A stretch of DNA of 64,000 nt. Origin: Actinoplanes subtropicus. Lineage in GTDB: Bacteria; Actinomycetota; Actinomycetes; Mycobacteriales; Micromonosporaceae. The notes beneath the pieces are model-generated. The model saw only the letters and a list, made by a program, of their open reading frames with translations, was not told where the DNA came from and ran no database searches. The position numbers and the translations under genes were made by a program. Within the stretch, counting starts at the first letter, position 1. Each line of letters starts with the position of its first letter. Below are positions 1-7,862 of this stretch, in pieces. Location of the stretch: NCBI RefSeq assembly GCF_000721705.1, contig NZ_JOJL01000001.1, positions 391,312-455,311 on the forward strand, read 5' to 3'.

Positions 1-1347
1 CAGGAGGTGCGCGCCGACATCCACGCGGCGCTGGCGGCGGCGTACATGCTGGACCGGCGCCTGGCCGAGGCGATCGAGGACGGCGAGACGGCCCGCTCGA
101 TCGCCGTCGAGGACTGCGACCGGGCGATGCGCTGCAACCTGGACGCGACGCTCGGCTCGGTGTTCCTCTTCGCGGGCCGGCTGGACGAGGGCGTGGCGCT
201 GCTCGAGGGCTCGATCGCCCGGGCGCAGGACTGGCGGTTCGAGGGGCAGTCAGCACGCGGCTACCGGATGCTCGGGTCGAGCATGTCGATGCTGGTCGAG
301 TACGAGCCGGCGTTGCGGTGGCTGACCGAGGGGATTGCGTACGCCGACCGGGCCGAGCAGTTCAACGACCGCAACTACCTGACCGCCCACCTCGGCCACG
401 TCCTCTGGGCGACCGGCGACTGGGCGGGCGCGGAGGCGGCCGCCCGCCAGGCCCTCGCCGACGGCGGCGGCAGCATCACCACCCGGATCACCGCGCTGCA
501 CGTGCTCGGCTTCGTCGCGATGGGCCGGGGCGGGCTGGCCACCGCGGCCGAGCACCTGGGCGAGGCGGCCGCGCTGGGCGCCGGGATGCGCGAGCTGCAG
601 CGGGTGTCGCCGGCCTGGTGGGGGCTGGCCGAGGTGGCGCTGCAGAGCGGAGATCTCGGCACGGCGATCGACCGGTGCGAGGAGGGGTTCGCGGCGTCGG
701 AGCGGGTGCGCGATGCGGCTTATCTGTTTCCGTACGTGCTGACGGGGGTCAGAGCCCATCTCAACCGGTCGGGCAGTACGGCGGCGCGGGAGTGGCTCAA
801 GCGCAGCGGCGAGCTGATCAGGGAGCGGGGGATTCCGGGGACGCTGGGTGCGCTGGTGCATGCCGAGGGCTTGGTGCACCTGCACGAGGGGCAGACCGGG
901 AAGGCGCGCGACGAGCTCGGTCGGGCGGCCGAGTTCTGGCGCGGCCGGCGGCGCTTCTGGGAGGGCACGGCCGCGCTGGTCGACCAGGCCCGGTGCGCCG
1001 CCCGCAGCCGTCGGCCGACCGAGGCCGCGGCCTTCATGAAAAACGCCAAGGAGTCGTACGCTCGGGGCGGCGCGCCGATTCCCGCTCACCTGTTGTCCCC
1101 CGATGCTTCGGCATCGCCCGTCTCACCACCCATTTCTGATTTATCGGTTATGCATTCTTTGTCCGCTTTGTCAGCCCGGGAGTTGGAGGTGGCGCGGTTG
1201 GTCGCGGCCGGGATGACGAACCGGGAGATCGCCGCCGAACTCACCATCGCCCCGAAGACCGCGGCCGCGCACGTCGAGCACATCCGCACCAAGCTGGGCG
1301 TCTCCCGGCGCGCCCAGATCGCCGCCTGGGTGGCCGGGCTCGGCTGA
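1..1347 (+). CDS. LuxR-family transcriptional regulator, C-terminal part (5' end outside the window)
   Basis: The frame is open from the first base, so the true start lies upstream; about 448 residues are visible. The body is helical and Ala/Leu/Arg-rich, consistent with TPR-like repeats of large LuxR (LAL/MalT-type) regulators. The last 59 residues form a LuxR helix-turn-helix, beginning LSARELEVARLVAAGMTNRE and ending at the stop. In this family an N-terminal ATPase domain usually precedes the TPR region; it would be off the left edge. A TTA leucine codon lies at about 1141, just before the HTH, in a short AT-richer linker; TTA codons are rare in such genomes. The target genes cannot be told from sequence. 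Confidence 0.88.
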   Translation, partial: QEVRADIHAALAAAYMLDRRLAEAIEDGETARSIAVEDCDRAMRCNLDATLGSVFLFAGRLDEGVALLEGSIARAQDWRFEGQSARGYRMLGSSMSMLVEYEPALRWLTEGIAYADRAEQFNDRNYLTAHLGHVLWATGDWAGAEAAARQALADGGGSITTRITALHVLGFVAMGRGGLATAAEHLGEAAALGAGMRELQRVSPAWWGLAEVALQSGDLGTAIDRCEEGFAASERVRDAAYLFPYVLTGVRAHLNRSGSTAAREWLKRSGELIRERGIPGTLGALVHAEGLVHLHEGQTGKARDELGRAAEFWRGRRRFWEGTAALVDQARCAARSRRPTEAAAFMKNAKESYARGGAPIPAHLLSPDASASPVSPPISDLSVMHSLSALSARELEVARLVAAGMTNREIAAELTIAPKTAAAHVEHIRTKLGVSRRAQIAAWVAGLG

Positions 1348-1421
1348 ACCGCGTTCCTTCGATCGGGGTACGTCAAACGGGCAATAGCTGTTTGTCGATC
1401 AATCTGCCCACAATCAGCCCC

Positions 1422-2552
1422 ATGACGGCTCCCGGCAACTCAGCTCTGGTCATCAGCCTGATGGCCGTCTTCGTGGCCTGCGCGGCCTACGCCATCGGCC
1501 GCTTGCACCAGAGACGCCAGACGGACCGCGACCGGGAGGACGCGTACCAGGAGGGGTACGACAACGCCGCACGCCGCACGTTCAGCCTGGCAGCGCATTT
1601 GGTGGCCCGCCGCCGAGCGGCCCGCTCCGATGTGGATCCACTCGCCGGTGACCCTTCGCCGGTCGGTCCTTCACCCGCCTCCGTCCTGCCCACTTCCGAC
1701 CTGCCTGCTTCTGTCCCGCCCACTTCCGCTCTGCCCACTTCCGCTCTGCCCACTTCTGCGCTGCCCGCTTCCGCTCTGCCCGCTTCCGCTCTGCCCACTT
1801 CTGCGCTGCCCGCTTCTGCGCTGCCCGCTTCTGCGCTGCCCGCTTCTGCCCTGCCCACTTCTGCCCTGCCCGCATCCGCTTCCTCGCCGCCTGGAACGGC
1901 ATACCCGGACAGCGCCGCCCCACTCCGGCGACCGGCTGTGCCACGGCCGACCGCCCGCCATTCGCGGCCCCCCTCGGAGTACAACGCGACCTCGCTCGGC
2001 TTCCCGGTCCCGCCACCCGCGCCACCCCAGATCATCGGCGAGCCGGCCGCGTTCGGCGGGGTCGTCTACCGCCCGTTCCCCGACCCGCGCCTGATCGGCA
2101 ACTCCGAGCCCCTACCCGCCGACCGAGGCCCCCGGCACGGCGTGCCGTACCCGCGTTCGCACCCCTCAGTTCCCGCAGCACCCAACTCGGCGACCCCCTC
2201 CACCGCGGCGACCCCCTCCACGGCGGCGGCATCCACTGCGGCGGCGCCCGCGCCCACGGCGGCGCCCGCGCCCACGGCGGCGCCCGCGCCCACGACATTC
2301 ACCGCGACGCCCGCGTCCACGGGGTCCACTGCGGCGACCGCCTCCGCGACCGAACCGTCGACCGTGGCGGCGGAGGGCGAGCCGGCGTCGACCGGGCGGC
2401 ACACCGTGCCCGACGAGTTGGTGCGCTCGGCCACCTATCGGCTGCCGGCCGACCGGGTGTTCCGGGCCAAGGTTCCGGAGTCGACCGACCGCCCCACCCT
2501 GCCCGAGGAACCAACCACTCGGATCTGGGTTCCCAAGCCCCGTCAGTCCTGA
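1422..2552 (+). CDS. Membrane-anchored protein with Ala/Pro/Ser repeat tail, unknown function
   Basis: About 376 residues. The ATG at 1422 is preferred; an in-frame TTG at 1392 is possible, and neither has a strong ribosome binding site. Residues 6-27 form one transmembrane helix, followed by a basic, charged stretch (RLHQRRQTDRDREDAYQEGY). Residues about 83-153 are a run of five-residue units of the type ALPTS/ALPAS. A second Ala/Pro/Thr-rich run (units like TAAPAP) lies near residues 255-310. The C-terminal 60 residues are less repetitive (ATYRLPADRVFRAKVPES) and may be the conserved part. The likely topology is a short N-terminal anchor with a long unstructured tail. I do not recognise a family. 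Confidence 0.6.
   Translation: MTAPGNSALVISLMAVFVACAAYAIGRLHQRRQTDRDREDAYQEGYDNAARRTFSLAAHLVARRRAARSDVDPLAGDPSPVGPSPASVLPTSDLPASVPPTSALPTSALPTSALPASALPASALPTSALPASALPASALPASALPTSALPASASSPPGTAYPDSAAPLRRPAVPRPTARHSRPPSEYNATSLGFPVPPPAPPQIIGEPAAFGGVVYRPFPDPRLIGNSEPLPADRGPRHGVPYPRSHPSVPAAPNSATPSTAATPSTAAASTAAAPAPTAAPAPTAAPAPTTFTATPASTGSTAATASATEPSTVAAEGEPASTGRHTVPDELVRSATYRLPADRVFRAKVPESTDRPTLPEEPTTRIWVPKPRQS
1671..1880. repeat. In-frame 15-bp tandem repeats
   Basis: About thirteen copies of a 15-base unit of the form CTGCCC(A/G)CTTC(C/T)GCT run head to tail inside the coding sequence, encoding ALPTS/ALPAS. The unit is a multiple of three, so copy-number change keeps the frame. The variants are interspersed rather than clustered, suggesting repeated unequal exchange. 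Confidence 0.85.
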
Positions 2553-2596
2553 TCAAGCGGCGAAAGGTTGTCGTACCCCCGGCGTACCTTTCCGGC

Positions 2597-2944
2597 ATGG
2601 TCACCGTCGACGAGGTGCGCAAGGTCTGTCGCGACCTGCCGCGCAGTGAGGAACATCTGATCCGCGACCGCGTCAAGTTCCGCGTGGGAAAGATTGTCTA
2701 CGTCGCCTTCTCCCGCGACGAGACAGTCATGGGCTTCGGCTTCCCCAAGGAGGAGCGCCTGGCCCTGGTCTCCGCCGACCCGGGCACCTTCCACCTGCCA
2801 CGCCAGTCCGACCTCCGGTTCAACTGGGTCCAGGCCTGGATGTCCGAGCTGACCGAAGACCAGATGACCGAGTTGGTCCTAGACGCCTGGCGCATGGTAG
2901 TCCCGAAAAAGGTGTGGTCGGCCTACCTCCCACGCCTGGCATAA
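2597..2944 (+). CDS. MmcQ/YjbR-family protein
   Basis: 115 residues starting at ATG (MVTVDEVRKVCRDLPRSEEH). The N-terminal VDEVRKVCRDLP helix, the central KFRVGKIVYVAFSRDE strand pair and the C-terminal LVLDAWRMVVPKKV segment match the MmcQ/YjbR family (CyaY-like fold, often annotated DNA-binding, biological role unclear). The length is typical of the short single-domain members. It stands alone between two repeat-rich genes on the same strand. Confidence 0.85.
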   Translation: MVTVDEVRKVCRDLPRSEEHLIRDRVKFRVGKIVYVAFSRDETVMGFGFPKEERLALVSADPGTFHLPRQSDLRFNWVQAWMSELTEDQMTELVLDAWRMVVPKKVWSAYLPRLA

Positions 2945-3114
2945 CCGCCGCAGCGCCCTCCCGTCGCACCCTCAGGGGCTGGTGTTGCGCCCGTGGCCCC
3001 TCTCGCAGGGCGCGGGCCGCGGTTGGCATTCGCGGCCGGCGGCATCTCTCGGGGGCATAGTCTGCGGCGGCGTTGCGCCCGCGGCACTTCTCGCGCGGCA
3101 CCGTCGGGCGGCTG

Positions 3115-3264
3115 GCGTTGCGGCCCGTGGCACCTGCCCACGCGGCGCGGCCTGCGGTTGGCGTTGCGGCCTGCGGTTGGCGTTGCGGCCCGTGGCACCT
3201 GCCCACGCGGCGCGGCCTGCGGTTGGCGTTGCGGCCTGCGGTTGGCGTTGCGGCCCGTGGCACC
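3115..3264. repeat. 65-bp intergenic tandem repeat
   Basis: GCGTTGCGGCCCGTGGCACC recurs at 3115, 3180 and 3245, an exact 65-base period (about 2.3 copies). Within each unit the 19-base motif GTTGGCGTTGCGGCCTGCG is itself partly repeated. The period is not a multiple of three, so the long open frames across it are incidental. It occupies most of the 475-base gap between 2945 and 3419, in which I see no gene. Confidence 0.8.
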
Positions 3265-3419
3265 GCGGGACGTGGTTCGGGCTCGGCGGGTCACGCGATA
3301 GGCGGGAATGACCGGCGTAGCGGCTGATCGGGTGCGAACCGCGTGTACTGTGCCGTCGCCGGTGTCGCAGCCGGCGGCCGTCCCGAAGGCGGCCCGGCTC
3401 GGTGACCCCGGGAGGAACG

Positions 3420-4337
3420 GTGCGGGACGACGAGGACGTTTCCACGGCGCCGACGATTCCCGCGCCGCGACCAGCGGCCGGCGAGACGATTGCTCCGCTT
3501 GCTGGCGAGACCGTAACGCCGCTTGCTGGCGAGACCGTAACGCCGCTTGCTGGCGAGACCGTAACGCCGCTTGCTGGCGAGACCGTAACGCCGCCCTCAT
3601 GCGAGACCACAACGCCGTCTGTTGGGCCGACCATCGCCACTGCCCTCCCAGCGCCGCCGTGGGTGAACGGCGTTGCCCCGATCGGGCAAGCCGCCTTGCC
3701 GGTGACATCGGCCTATGCCGTGCCGGGTGCGGGGGGCGCCGCAGGCTGGCTCCAGCCCGCAAGTAACAGATCGGCTGGCTGGCCGCCCGCCGGCAACGGA
3801 TCGGCTGGCTGGCCGCCCGCCGGCAACGGATCAGTTGGCTGGCCGCCCGCCGGCAACGGATCGGCCCGCTGGCCGCCCACGGCCAGCGGGCCGGCTGGCT
3901 GGCGGCCTGCTGGTAACGGATCGGCGGACTGGATGCCCACAGCCAACGGGCCGGCTGGCTGGCGGCCCGCTGGTAACGGATCGGCGGACTGGACGCCCGC
4001 AGGCGACGGACACGTTGGCTGGCCCGCGGCCAACGGACCGGCCGGCTGGCCGCCCGCGAGCTACGGGCCACCCAGCTGGCCCGTCCCCGCCCGCGCGCCC
4101 GAAACGCGCCCCGCCCGCCAACTGGCCCGCGCGGTTGTGGCGGTCGTCGCGGTCCTCCTCGCCGCCTTCGCCGTCCTTCTCGTTGTGGTCGCCCAGCACG
4201 GCCAGGACGCCCGCCGCGGTTCCGGCAACGGCATTCAAGTGATGGGCACCCCGCACCCGGCCGTCGCCGAGCATCACGGCGGCACCGCCGTCCTCGCTCT
4301 CAAACCGCACGAAGGCGACGAGAGGGCCCGCGCCTAA
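3420..4337 (+). CDS. Repeat-rich protein with a C-terminal membrane anchor, unknown function
   Basis: About 305 residues. GTG 3420 is preferred over GTG 3402 because GGGAGGA (3409-3415) sits just upstream of it. The product begins RDDEDVSTAPTIPAP, then four copies of LAGETVTP, then a spacer, then about ten 10-residue units of the form GSAGWPPAGN, each with one Trp (residues about 115-220). A single transmembrane helix follows (LARAVVAVVAVLLAAFAVLLVVVA) with a short outer tail. This gives a cytoplasmic repeat domain with a tail-side anchor, the mirror image of the protein at 1422. Regular Trp/Gly/Pro repeats suggest an extended or binding structure; the function is unknown. Confidence 0.6.
   Translation: MRDDEDVSTAPTIPAPRPAAGETIAPLAGETVTPLAGETVTPLAGETVTPLAGETVTPPSCETTTPSVGPTIATALPAPPWVNGVAPIGQAALPVTSAYAVPGAGGAAGWLQPASNRSAGWPPAGNGSAGWPPAGNGSVGWPPAGNGSARWPPTASGPAGWRPAGNGSADWMPTANGPAGWRPAGNGSADWTPAGDGHVGWPAANGPAGWPPASYGPPSWPVPARAPETRPARQLARAVVAVVAVLLAAFAVLLVVVAQHGQDARRGSGNGIQVMGTPHPAVAEHHGGTAVLALKPHEGDERARA
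3497..3592. repeat. Four 24-bp in-frame repeats
   Basis: Four adjacent copies of GCTTGCTGGCGAGACCGTAA plus CGCC at 3497, 3521, 3545 and 3569, identical by eye, encoding LAGETVTP. Their near-identity points to recent expansion. Confidence 0.9.
3770..4060. repeat. 30-bp in-frame repeats encoding Trp/Gly/Pro units
   Basis: About ten diverging 30-base units built on GGCTGGCTGGCCGCCCGCCG followed by GCAACGGATC encode GSAGWPPAGN-like decamers. Early units are almost identical; later units diverge (WMPTANGP, WTPAGDGH), so growth appears to be at the 5' side. Confidence 0.85.
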
Positions 4338-4450
4338 GAACGAGAGGGCCGGAGCCTAAGAACGAGAGGGCCGGAGCCTAAGAACGAGAGGGCCGGAGCC
4401 TAAGAACGACAGCGCCTACGCCTCAGAACAAGAGGGCCGGAGCGTAAGAA
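4319..4450. repeat. Six 22-bp tandem repeats spanning a stop codon
   Basis: Units begin at 4319, 4341, 4363, 4385, 4407 and 4429, with core CGAGAGGGCCGGAGCCTAAG plus AA; units 2-4 are identical. The first unit contains the TAA stop of the upstream gene (4335-4337), so the array grew from the end of the reading frame into the intergenic space. It fills the gap between two convergent genes. Confidence 0.88.
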
Positions 4451-4458
4451 CACGCCGC

Positions 4459-5271
4459 TCATGGGCTTGGTGGGCCGGCCGCGATGCGGGACCGGATCTC
4501 GGCCAGCCGATCGCCGGTGTGGTCGGGCATCTCCCAGCGGGTCTCCATCCACCACGTGCAGCCCGCGTCGGCCCAGGGCTTGACCAGTGACGCGGCCTCG
4601 GCGGGGTCGTCGGCCGGCGTCTCGCCCTCGGAGAGGATGTCCAGGTCGGGGGACGCGCCCTGCGCATCCAGCCACGCACGCATCTCGACGACCGCCGACG
4701 TGCTCGGCTCGTGGCCCGGGATCACGCCGTCGCACCGGAGCACCCGGCGCATGGATTTCGGGCGCGGCCAGATGGCCACCACCCAGATGGGAATGCGCTC
4801 CTGCACCGGGTGGACGGCCGTGGCCGCGGCGTCGCTGTGGACCTCGTAGTGGTAGTGCTCGCCGTGGTAGGACCGGTCGCCCGACCACAGGCCGCGGATC
4901 AGGTCGATGCCCTCATCCATCATCGACGCCCGCAGCCGCAGGTCGGTCGGCTCGCCGGTGACCGGCAGGTCGTCGGTGACCGCGCCGACCCCGATCGCCA
5001 GCGTGGCCCGGCCGCCGGAGAGCTGGTCGAGCGTGGCCACCTGACTCGCCACCTTCCACGGGCGGCGCCACGGCAGCGGCGTCAGCATCGTGCCCAGGCG
5101 GACGCGGGTGGTGCGGACGGCCATCGCGGCGAGCAGCGACCAGGCATCAACGCCGTAGCCGGCCTCCCACACATACACCCCGTCCCACCCCGCCCGCTCG
5201 GCCTGGACGGCCAGCTCGAGCTGCTCGGGGGCGGTGCCGCCGGGGAGGATCACACCGAACCGAAGAGTCAT
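4459..5271 (-). CDS. LLM-class flavin-dependent oxidoreductase (luciferase-like)
   Basis: 270 residues with a bacterial-luciferase-like TIM barrel: N-terminal LRFGVILPGG, AERAGWDGVYVWEA, RLGTMLTPLPWRRPWKVASQ, and the LSGGRATLAIGVG segment common in this superfamily. Members use FMN or F420 and act on varied substrates; the substrate here is unknown. It lies 12 bases downstream of the DinB-like gene on the same strand, so the two are probably cotranscribed. The length is slightly short for the family, but both ends look complete. Confidence 0.85.
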   Translation of the reverse strand: MTLRFGVILPGGTAPEQLELAVQAERAGWDGVYVWEAGYGVDAWSLLAAMAVRTTRVRLGTMLTPLPWRRPWKVASQVATLDQLSGGRATLAIGVGAVTDDLPVTGEPTDLRLRASMMDEGIDLIRGLWSGDRSYHGEHYHYEVHSDAAATAVHPVQERIPIWVVAIWPRPKSMRRVLRCDGVIPGHEPSTSAVVEMRAWLDAQGASPDLDILSEGETPADDPAEAASLVKPWADAGCTWWMETRWEMPDHTGDRLAEIRSRIAAGPPSP

Positions 5272-5283
5272 GCGTCCTTGCTA

Positions 5284-5859
5284 TCAGGACCCTCCGACAA
5301 TTTTGCGCCCCAGCCGCAGCAGGATCTCGGTGAGCGGCTCGGCATCCGCGGGAACGGGCAGTGCGGGAGCAAACGCGGCGCCCGGCTCCAGGCGCAGCGG
5401 CCCGTCCGGCACGGCCCGCGCCAGCGGCAGCGTCGCCTCCACGACAGAAAGAGGCAGCTCGAGCGGCACCCCGAGGGCGGTCGCCACGTCCCACCCGTGC
5501 ACCACGTAGTCGACCAGGTGGAACCCGATCGCGACCCGCCCGGGGAACGGTTGCGGGCTGATCTCGGGGAGCGACACCGGCCGGTCGAGCGCTCCCGGCA
5601 CCGCGAAGGCGGCCATCACGAGCTCGGCGGATGCGGCGTACGTGCGTACGGAATCGGGAAAGCGACCACCCGGCGGCATCTCCCACGACCCGGACCCGGC
5701 AAATCCCTGGTTTTGCACCGTCATGTGCGCGAGCAGCGTCCCGAGATCCCACCCCTCGCACGGGGTCGGGCGGGAGAGGTCGGCAGCGGTCAGGCCCGCG
5801 ACCAGCCGGACGGTCTCGCGGACGGCCACGGCGTCGGCGGCGATCAGATCAGTATGCAT
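5284..5859 (-). CDS. TIGR03086-like metal-binding protein (maleylpyruvate isomerase/DinB fold)
   Basis: 191 residues. The N-terminal LSRPTPCEGWDLGTLLAHMT carries the WxxxxLLxHM metal-site helix, and VDYVVHGWDVATALG supplies the second His cluster typical of actinobacterial TIGR03086 and mycothiol-dependent maleylpyruvate isomerase-like proteins. The ATG is embedded in the palindrome GTATGCATAC. It is divergent from the MarR gene, whose product may control it and the following oxidoreductase gene. Confidence 0.82.
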   Translation of the reverse strand: MHTDLIAADAVAVRETVRLVAGLTAADLSRPTPCEGWDLGTLLAHMTVQNQGFAGSGSWEMPPGGRFPDSVRTYAASAELVMAAFAVPGALDRPVSLPEISPQPFPGRVAIGFHLVDYVVHGWDVATALGVPLELPLSVVEATLPLARAVPDGPLRLEPGAAFAPALPVPADAEPLTEILLRLGRKIVGGS

Positions 5860-5883
5860 ACGCTTATCATCTACATGCGCTTA
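5857..5883. promoter_or_regulatory. Candidate MarR operator: direct repeats in a divergent promoter
   Basis: CATACGCTTA (5857-5866) and CATGCGCTTA (5874-5883) are 17 bases apart, nine of ten bases shared, in the 45-base gap between the divergent genes at 5859 and 5905. The 10-base palindrome GTATGCATAC overlaps the first. Placement next to a marR gene suggests autoregulation; binding is inferred. Confidence 0.45.
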
Positions 5884-5904
5884 CGATTCCGCAAGGGTAG
5901 GAGG

Positions 5905-6324
5905 ATGCCGGATGTGGCGGACAACGAACGGGCCGATCTCGGCGCGATGGTCATGCGGCTGGGGCGCCGGCTGGTGGCCATGGAGCAGCCGATCCTGGAG
6001 CGGCACGGCGTGACCATGTGGGCCTACGTCGTGCTGACCGCGCTGCGGGACGGGCCGGCCCGCGCCCAGGCGTCGCTGGCCGCCGCGATCAACGCGGACA
6101 AGACCCGCCTCATCCCGGTCCTCGACGACCTGCAGAAACGCGGTCTCATCGAGCGCGAACCGGACCCGGCCGACCGTCGCGTGCGCCTGCTTGGCCTCAC
6201 CCCCGAGGGGCGCCGGCTGCAACAGGCGGTTCAGGCCGAGATCAGGGCGGCCGAGGAGGTCATGCTTTCCAAGATCAAAGACCAGGCCGCTTTCGTACGG
6301 GCGTTAGGCGAGCTGTCGGCCTAA
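5905..6324 (+). CDS. MarR-family transcriptional regulator
   Basis: 139 residues from ATG 5905. The winged helix is clear: [41 protein letters not shown], with the DRR wing typical of MarR. AGGAGG (5899-5904) directly abuts the ATG, too close for normal initiation; an in-frame GTG at 5914 has ideal spacing and may be the real start. The gene ends inside the 3' end of the convergent rnhA (21-base overlap), and its TTA codon at 6304 is the complement of the rnhA stop codon. It probably represses itself and the divergent DinB/LLM pair. Confidence 0.88.
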   Translation: MPDVADNERADLGAMVMRLGRRLVAMEQPILERHGVTMWAYVVLTALRDGPARAQASLAAAINADKTRLIPVLDDLQKRGLIEREPDPADRRVRLLGLTPEGRRLQQAVQAEIRAAEEVMLSKIKDQAAFVRALGELSA

Positions 6325-6759
6325 CGCCTCCTGCAGGCCCCGGGCGGCGAGGCGGTCGGCCCGCTCGTTCTCCGGGTGGCCGGCGTGGCCCTTGACCCAG
6401 TGCCACTGCACGTCGTGCCGCACCACCGCGGCCTCCAGCCGCTGCCACAGGTCCACATTCTTGACCGGCTGCCGCCCCGCGGTCATCCAGCCGTTCGCCT
6501 TCCACTTCGGCAGCCACTTCGTGATGCCGTTCCGCACGTAGGTGCTGTCGGTGTAGAGCTTGACCGTCATCGGCGCCCGGGTCAGCGCCTCGAGCGCGCT
6601 GATCGGCGCCAGCAGCTCCATCCGGTTGTTCGTGGTGGAGTCGGCGGTGCCGCCGCACATGTCCTTCTCCTTGCCGCCCCAGCGCAGCACGGCGCCCCAG
6701 CCGCCGGGGCCCGGGTTGGGCGCGCACGCCCCATCGGTGTAGATCTCCACCACGGTCAT
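6304..6759 (-). CDS. rnhA: Ribonuclease HI
   Basis: 151 residues, the standard length for bacterial RNase HI, which cleaves the RNA of RNA-DNA hybrids. The four metal-binding acidic residues are present: D9 in IYTDGAC, E48 in NNRMEL, D71 in LYTDSTY and D135 in NERADRLA. The [17 protein letters not shown] block is canonical. The ATG overlaps the stop of a 30-codon ORF (ATGA), so rnhA translation is probably coupled to it; AGGAGG inside that ORF serves as the ribosome binding site. Confidence 0.95.
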   Translation of the reverse strand: MTVVEIYTDGACAPNPGPGGWGAVLRWGGKEKDMCGGTADSTTNNRMELLAPISALEALTRAPMTVKLYTDSTYVRNGITKWLPKWKANGWMTAGRQPVKNVDLWQRLEAAVVRHDVQWHWVKGHAGHPENERADRLAARGLQEALGRQLA

Positions 6760-6848
6760 GCTGTGCCCTCCTCAGGCATGCCCTTCTGGCCCTCGCCGAC
6801 GGCCTGGGCGCGTAACTTACCGAAGTGCCGCTCCGCGCAGGCGGTCAC
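6756..6848 (-). CDS. 30-residue conserved microprotein, copy 1, coupled to rnhA
   Basis: GTG start at 6848, TGA stop overlapping the rnhA ATG as ATGA. The product begins [12 protein letters not shown] and ends [14 protein letters not shown] second copy at 35501-35593 shares 23 of 30 residues (C4, E6, R7, H8, L12, A14, Q15 and the whole C-terminal half) and has the same coupled arrangement with a different downstream gene. Codon 12 is TTA here (TTG in the other copy). TAGGGT lies 7 bases before the GTG, consistent with a -10 element and a leaderless transcript. I do not recognise the family. It could be a functional microprotein, or a leader peptide controlling rnhA. Confidence 0.62.
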   Translation of the reverse strand: MTACAERHFGKLRAQAVGEGQKGMPEEGTA

Positions 6849-6956
6849 GCCGGCCACCCTACCGAGCGGGCAGAGTGAGGTCGGCCATCCCGGGGCCGCC
6901 CTCAGCGGGGTGCCAGAAACCGGCACGTAAGGTGGCCGGGTCGGAAGGGGTCTCCA

Positions 6957-7862
6957 GTGAGTGACGACGCGGTCGAGGTTCGGGAGGTCGTCGTGCGCTA
7001 CGGCGCCACGACCGCCGTCGACGGGGTCTCGCTGACCGTGCCGCGCGGCCGGGTGCTGGCCCTGCTCGGGCACAACGGCGCCGGCAAGACCAGCCTGCTG
7101 CAGGTCTGCGAGGGCTTCCGGCCGGCCGATGGCGGCGAGTGCCGGGTGCTCGGCCTCGACCCGATCGGGGAGCACGACGCGCTGATGCCACGGCTGGGCA
7201 TCATGCTGCAGTCCGGCGGCATGTACCCGTGGGCGACCGCCGGCGAGCTCCTGCAACTGTTCGCGTCCTTCTCGGCCAACCCGATAAATCCGGAGATGCT
7301 GATCGAGCGGCTCGGGCTGCAGAAATCGGCGAAGACGCGTTATCGCCGCCTGTCCGGCGGCGAGCAGCAGCGGCTCTCCCTGGCGGTGGCCCTGGTGGGG
7401 CGCCCCGAGCTGGTCTTCCTCGACGAGCCGACGGCCGGCATGGACACCGAGGCCCGGCACACCACCTGGCAGCTGATCGAGGAGTTGCGCGCCGACGGCG
7501 TGTCGGTCCTGCTCACCACCCACCTGCTCGACGAGGCCGAGCGCCTCGCCGACGACGTGGTGATCATGCGAGAGGGCCGGGTCGCGGCGACCGGCGCGCC
7601 CGCGGCGCTCACGGCCGCGGCGGGCATAGACCTTCTGGAGGTACGCGCCGACGCCGGCCTGAAACCCGACGTGCCGTTCAAGGTCACCGAGGCGACCCCG
7701 GGGGAGTATGCGATCGCCGGCGCGCTGGACGCGGCCGCGATCGCCGAGGTGCTGGCCTGTTTCGCCCGCGCGGGCGCCCAGGTCACGGCCGTGAACACCC
7801 GCCGGCGCACCCTCGAGGACGTGTATCTGGCATTGACCGTCAAGGCGGGAGCCCACCGATGA
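6957..7862 (+). CDS. ABC transporter ATP-binding protein (DrrA-like exporter)
   Basis: 301 residues. Walker A GHNGAGKTS, signature LSGGEQQRLS, Walker B LVFLDEPTAG and the H-loop TTHLLDEAERLADD are intact. A C-terminal region of about 80 residues ends TLEDVYLALT, as in DrrA-like subunits of ABC-2 exporters. The stop overlaps the next start (ATGA), giving a two-gene transporter. It is divergent from the microORF-rnhA pair, with about 108 bases between them. The substrate is unknown; the two-component system downstream suggests a response to an envelope or antibiotic signal. Confidence 0.92.
   Translation: MSDDAVEVREVVVRYGATTAVDGVSLTVPRGRVLALLGHNGAGKTSLLQVCEGFRPADGGECRVLGLDPIGEHDALMPRLGIMLQSGGMYPWATAGELLQLFASFSANPINPEMLIERLGLQKSAKTRYRRLSGGEQQRLSLAVALVGRPELVFLDEPTAGMDTEARHTTWQLIEELRADGVSVLLTTHLLDEAERLADDVVIMREGRVAATGAPAALTAAAGIDLLEVRADAGLKPDVPFKVTEATPGEYAIAGALDAAAIAEVLACFARAGAQVTAVNTRRRTLEDVYLALTVKAGAHR

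Noticed and set aside
2923..4071. 382-codon minus-strand frame through the 65-bp repeats
   Set aside because: The 65-base period is not a multiple of three and the frame shows no coding features; the plus-strand gene at 3420 has a ribosome binding site, frame-preserving repeats and a membrane helix.
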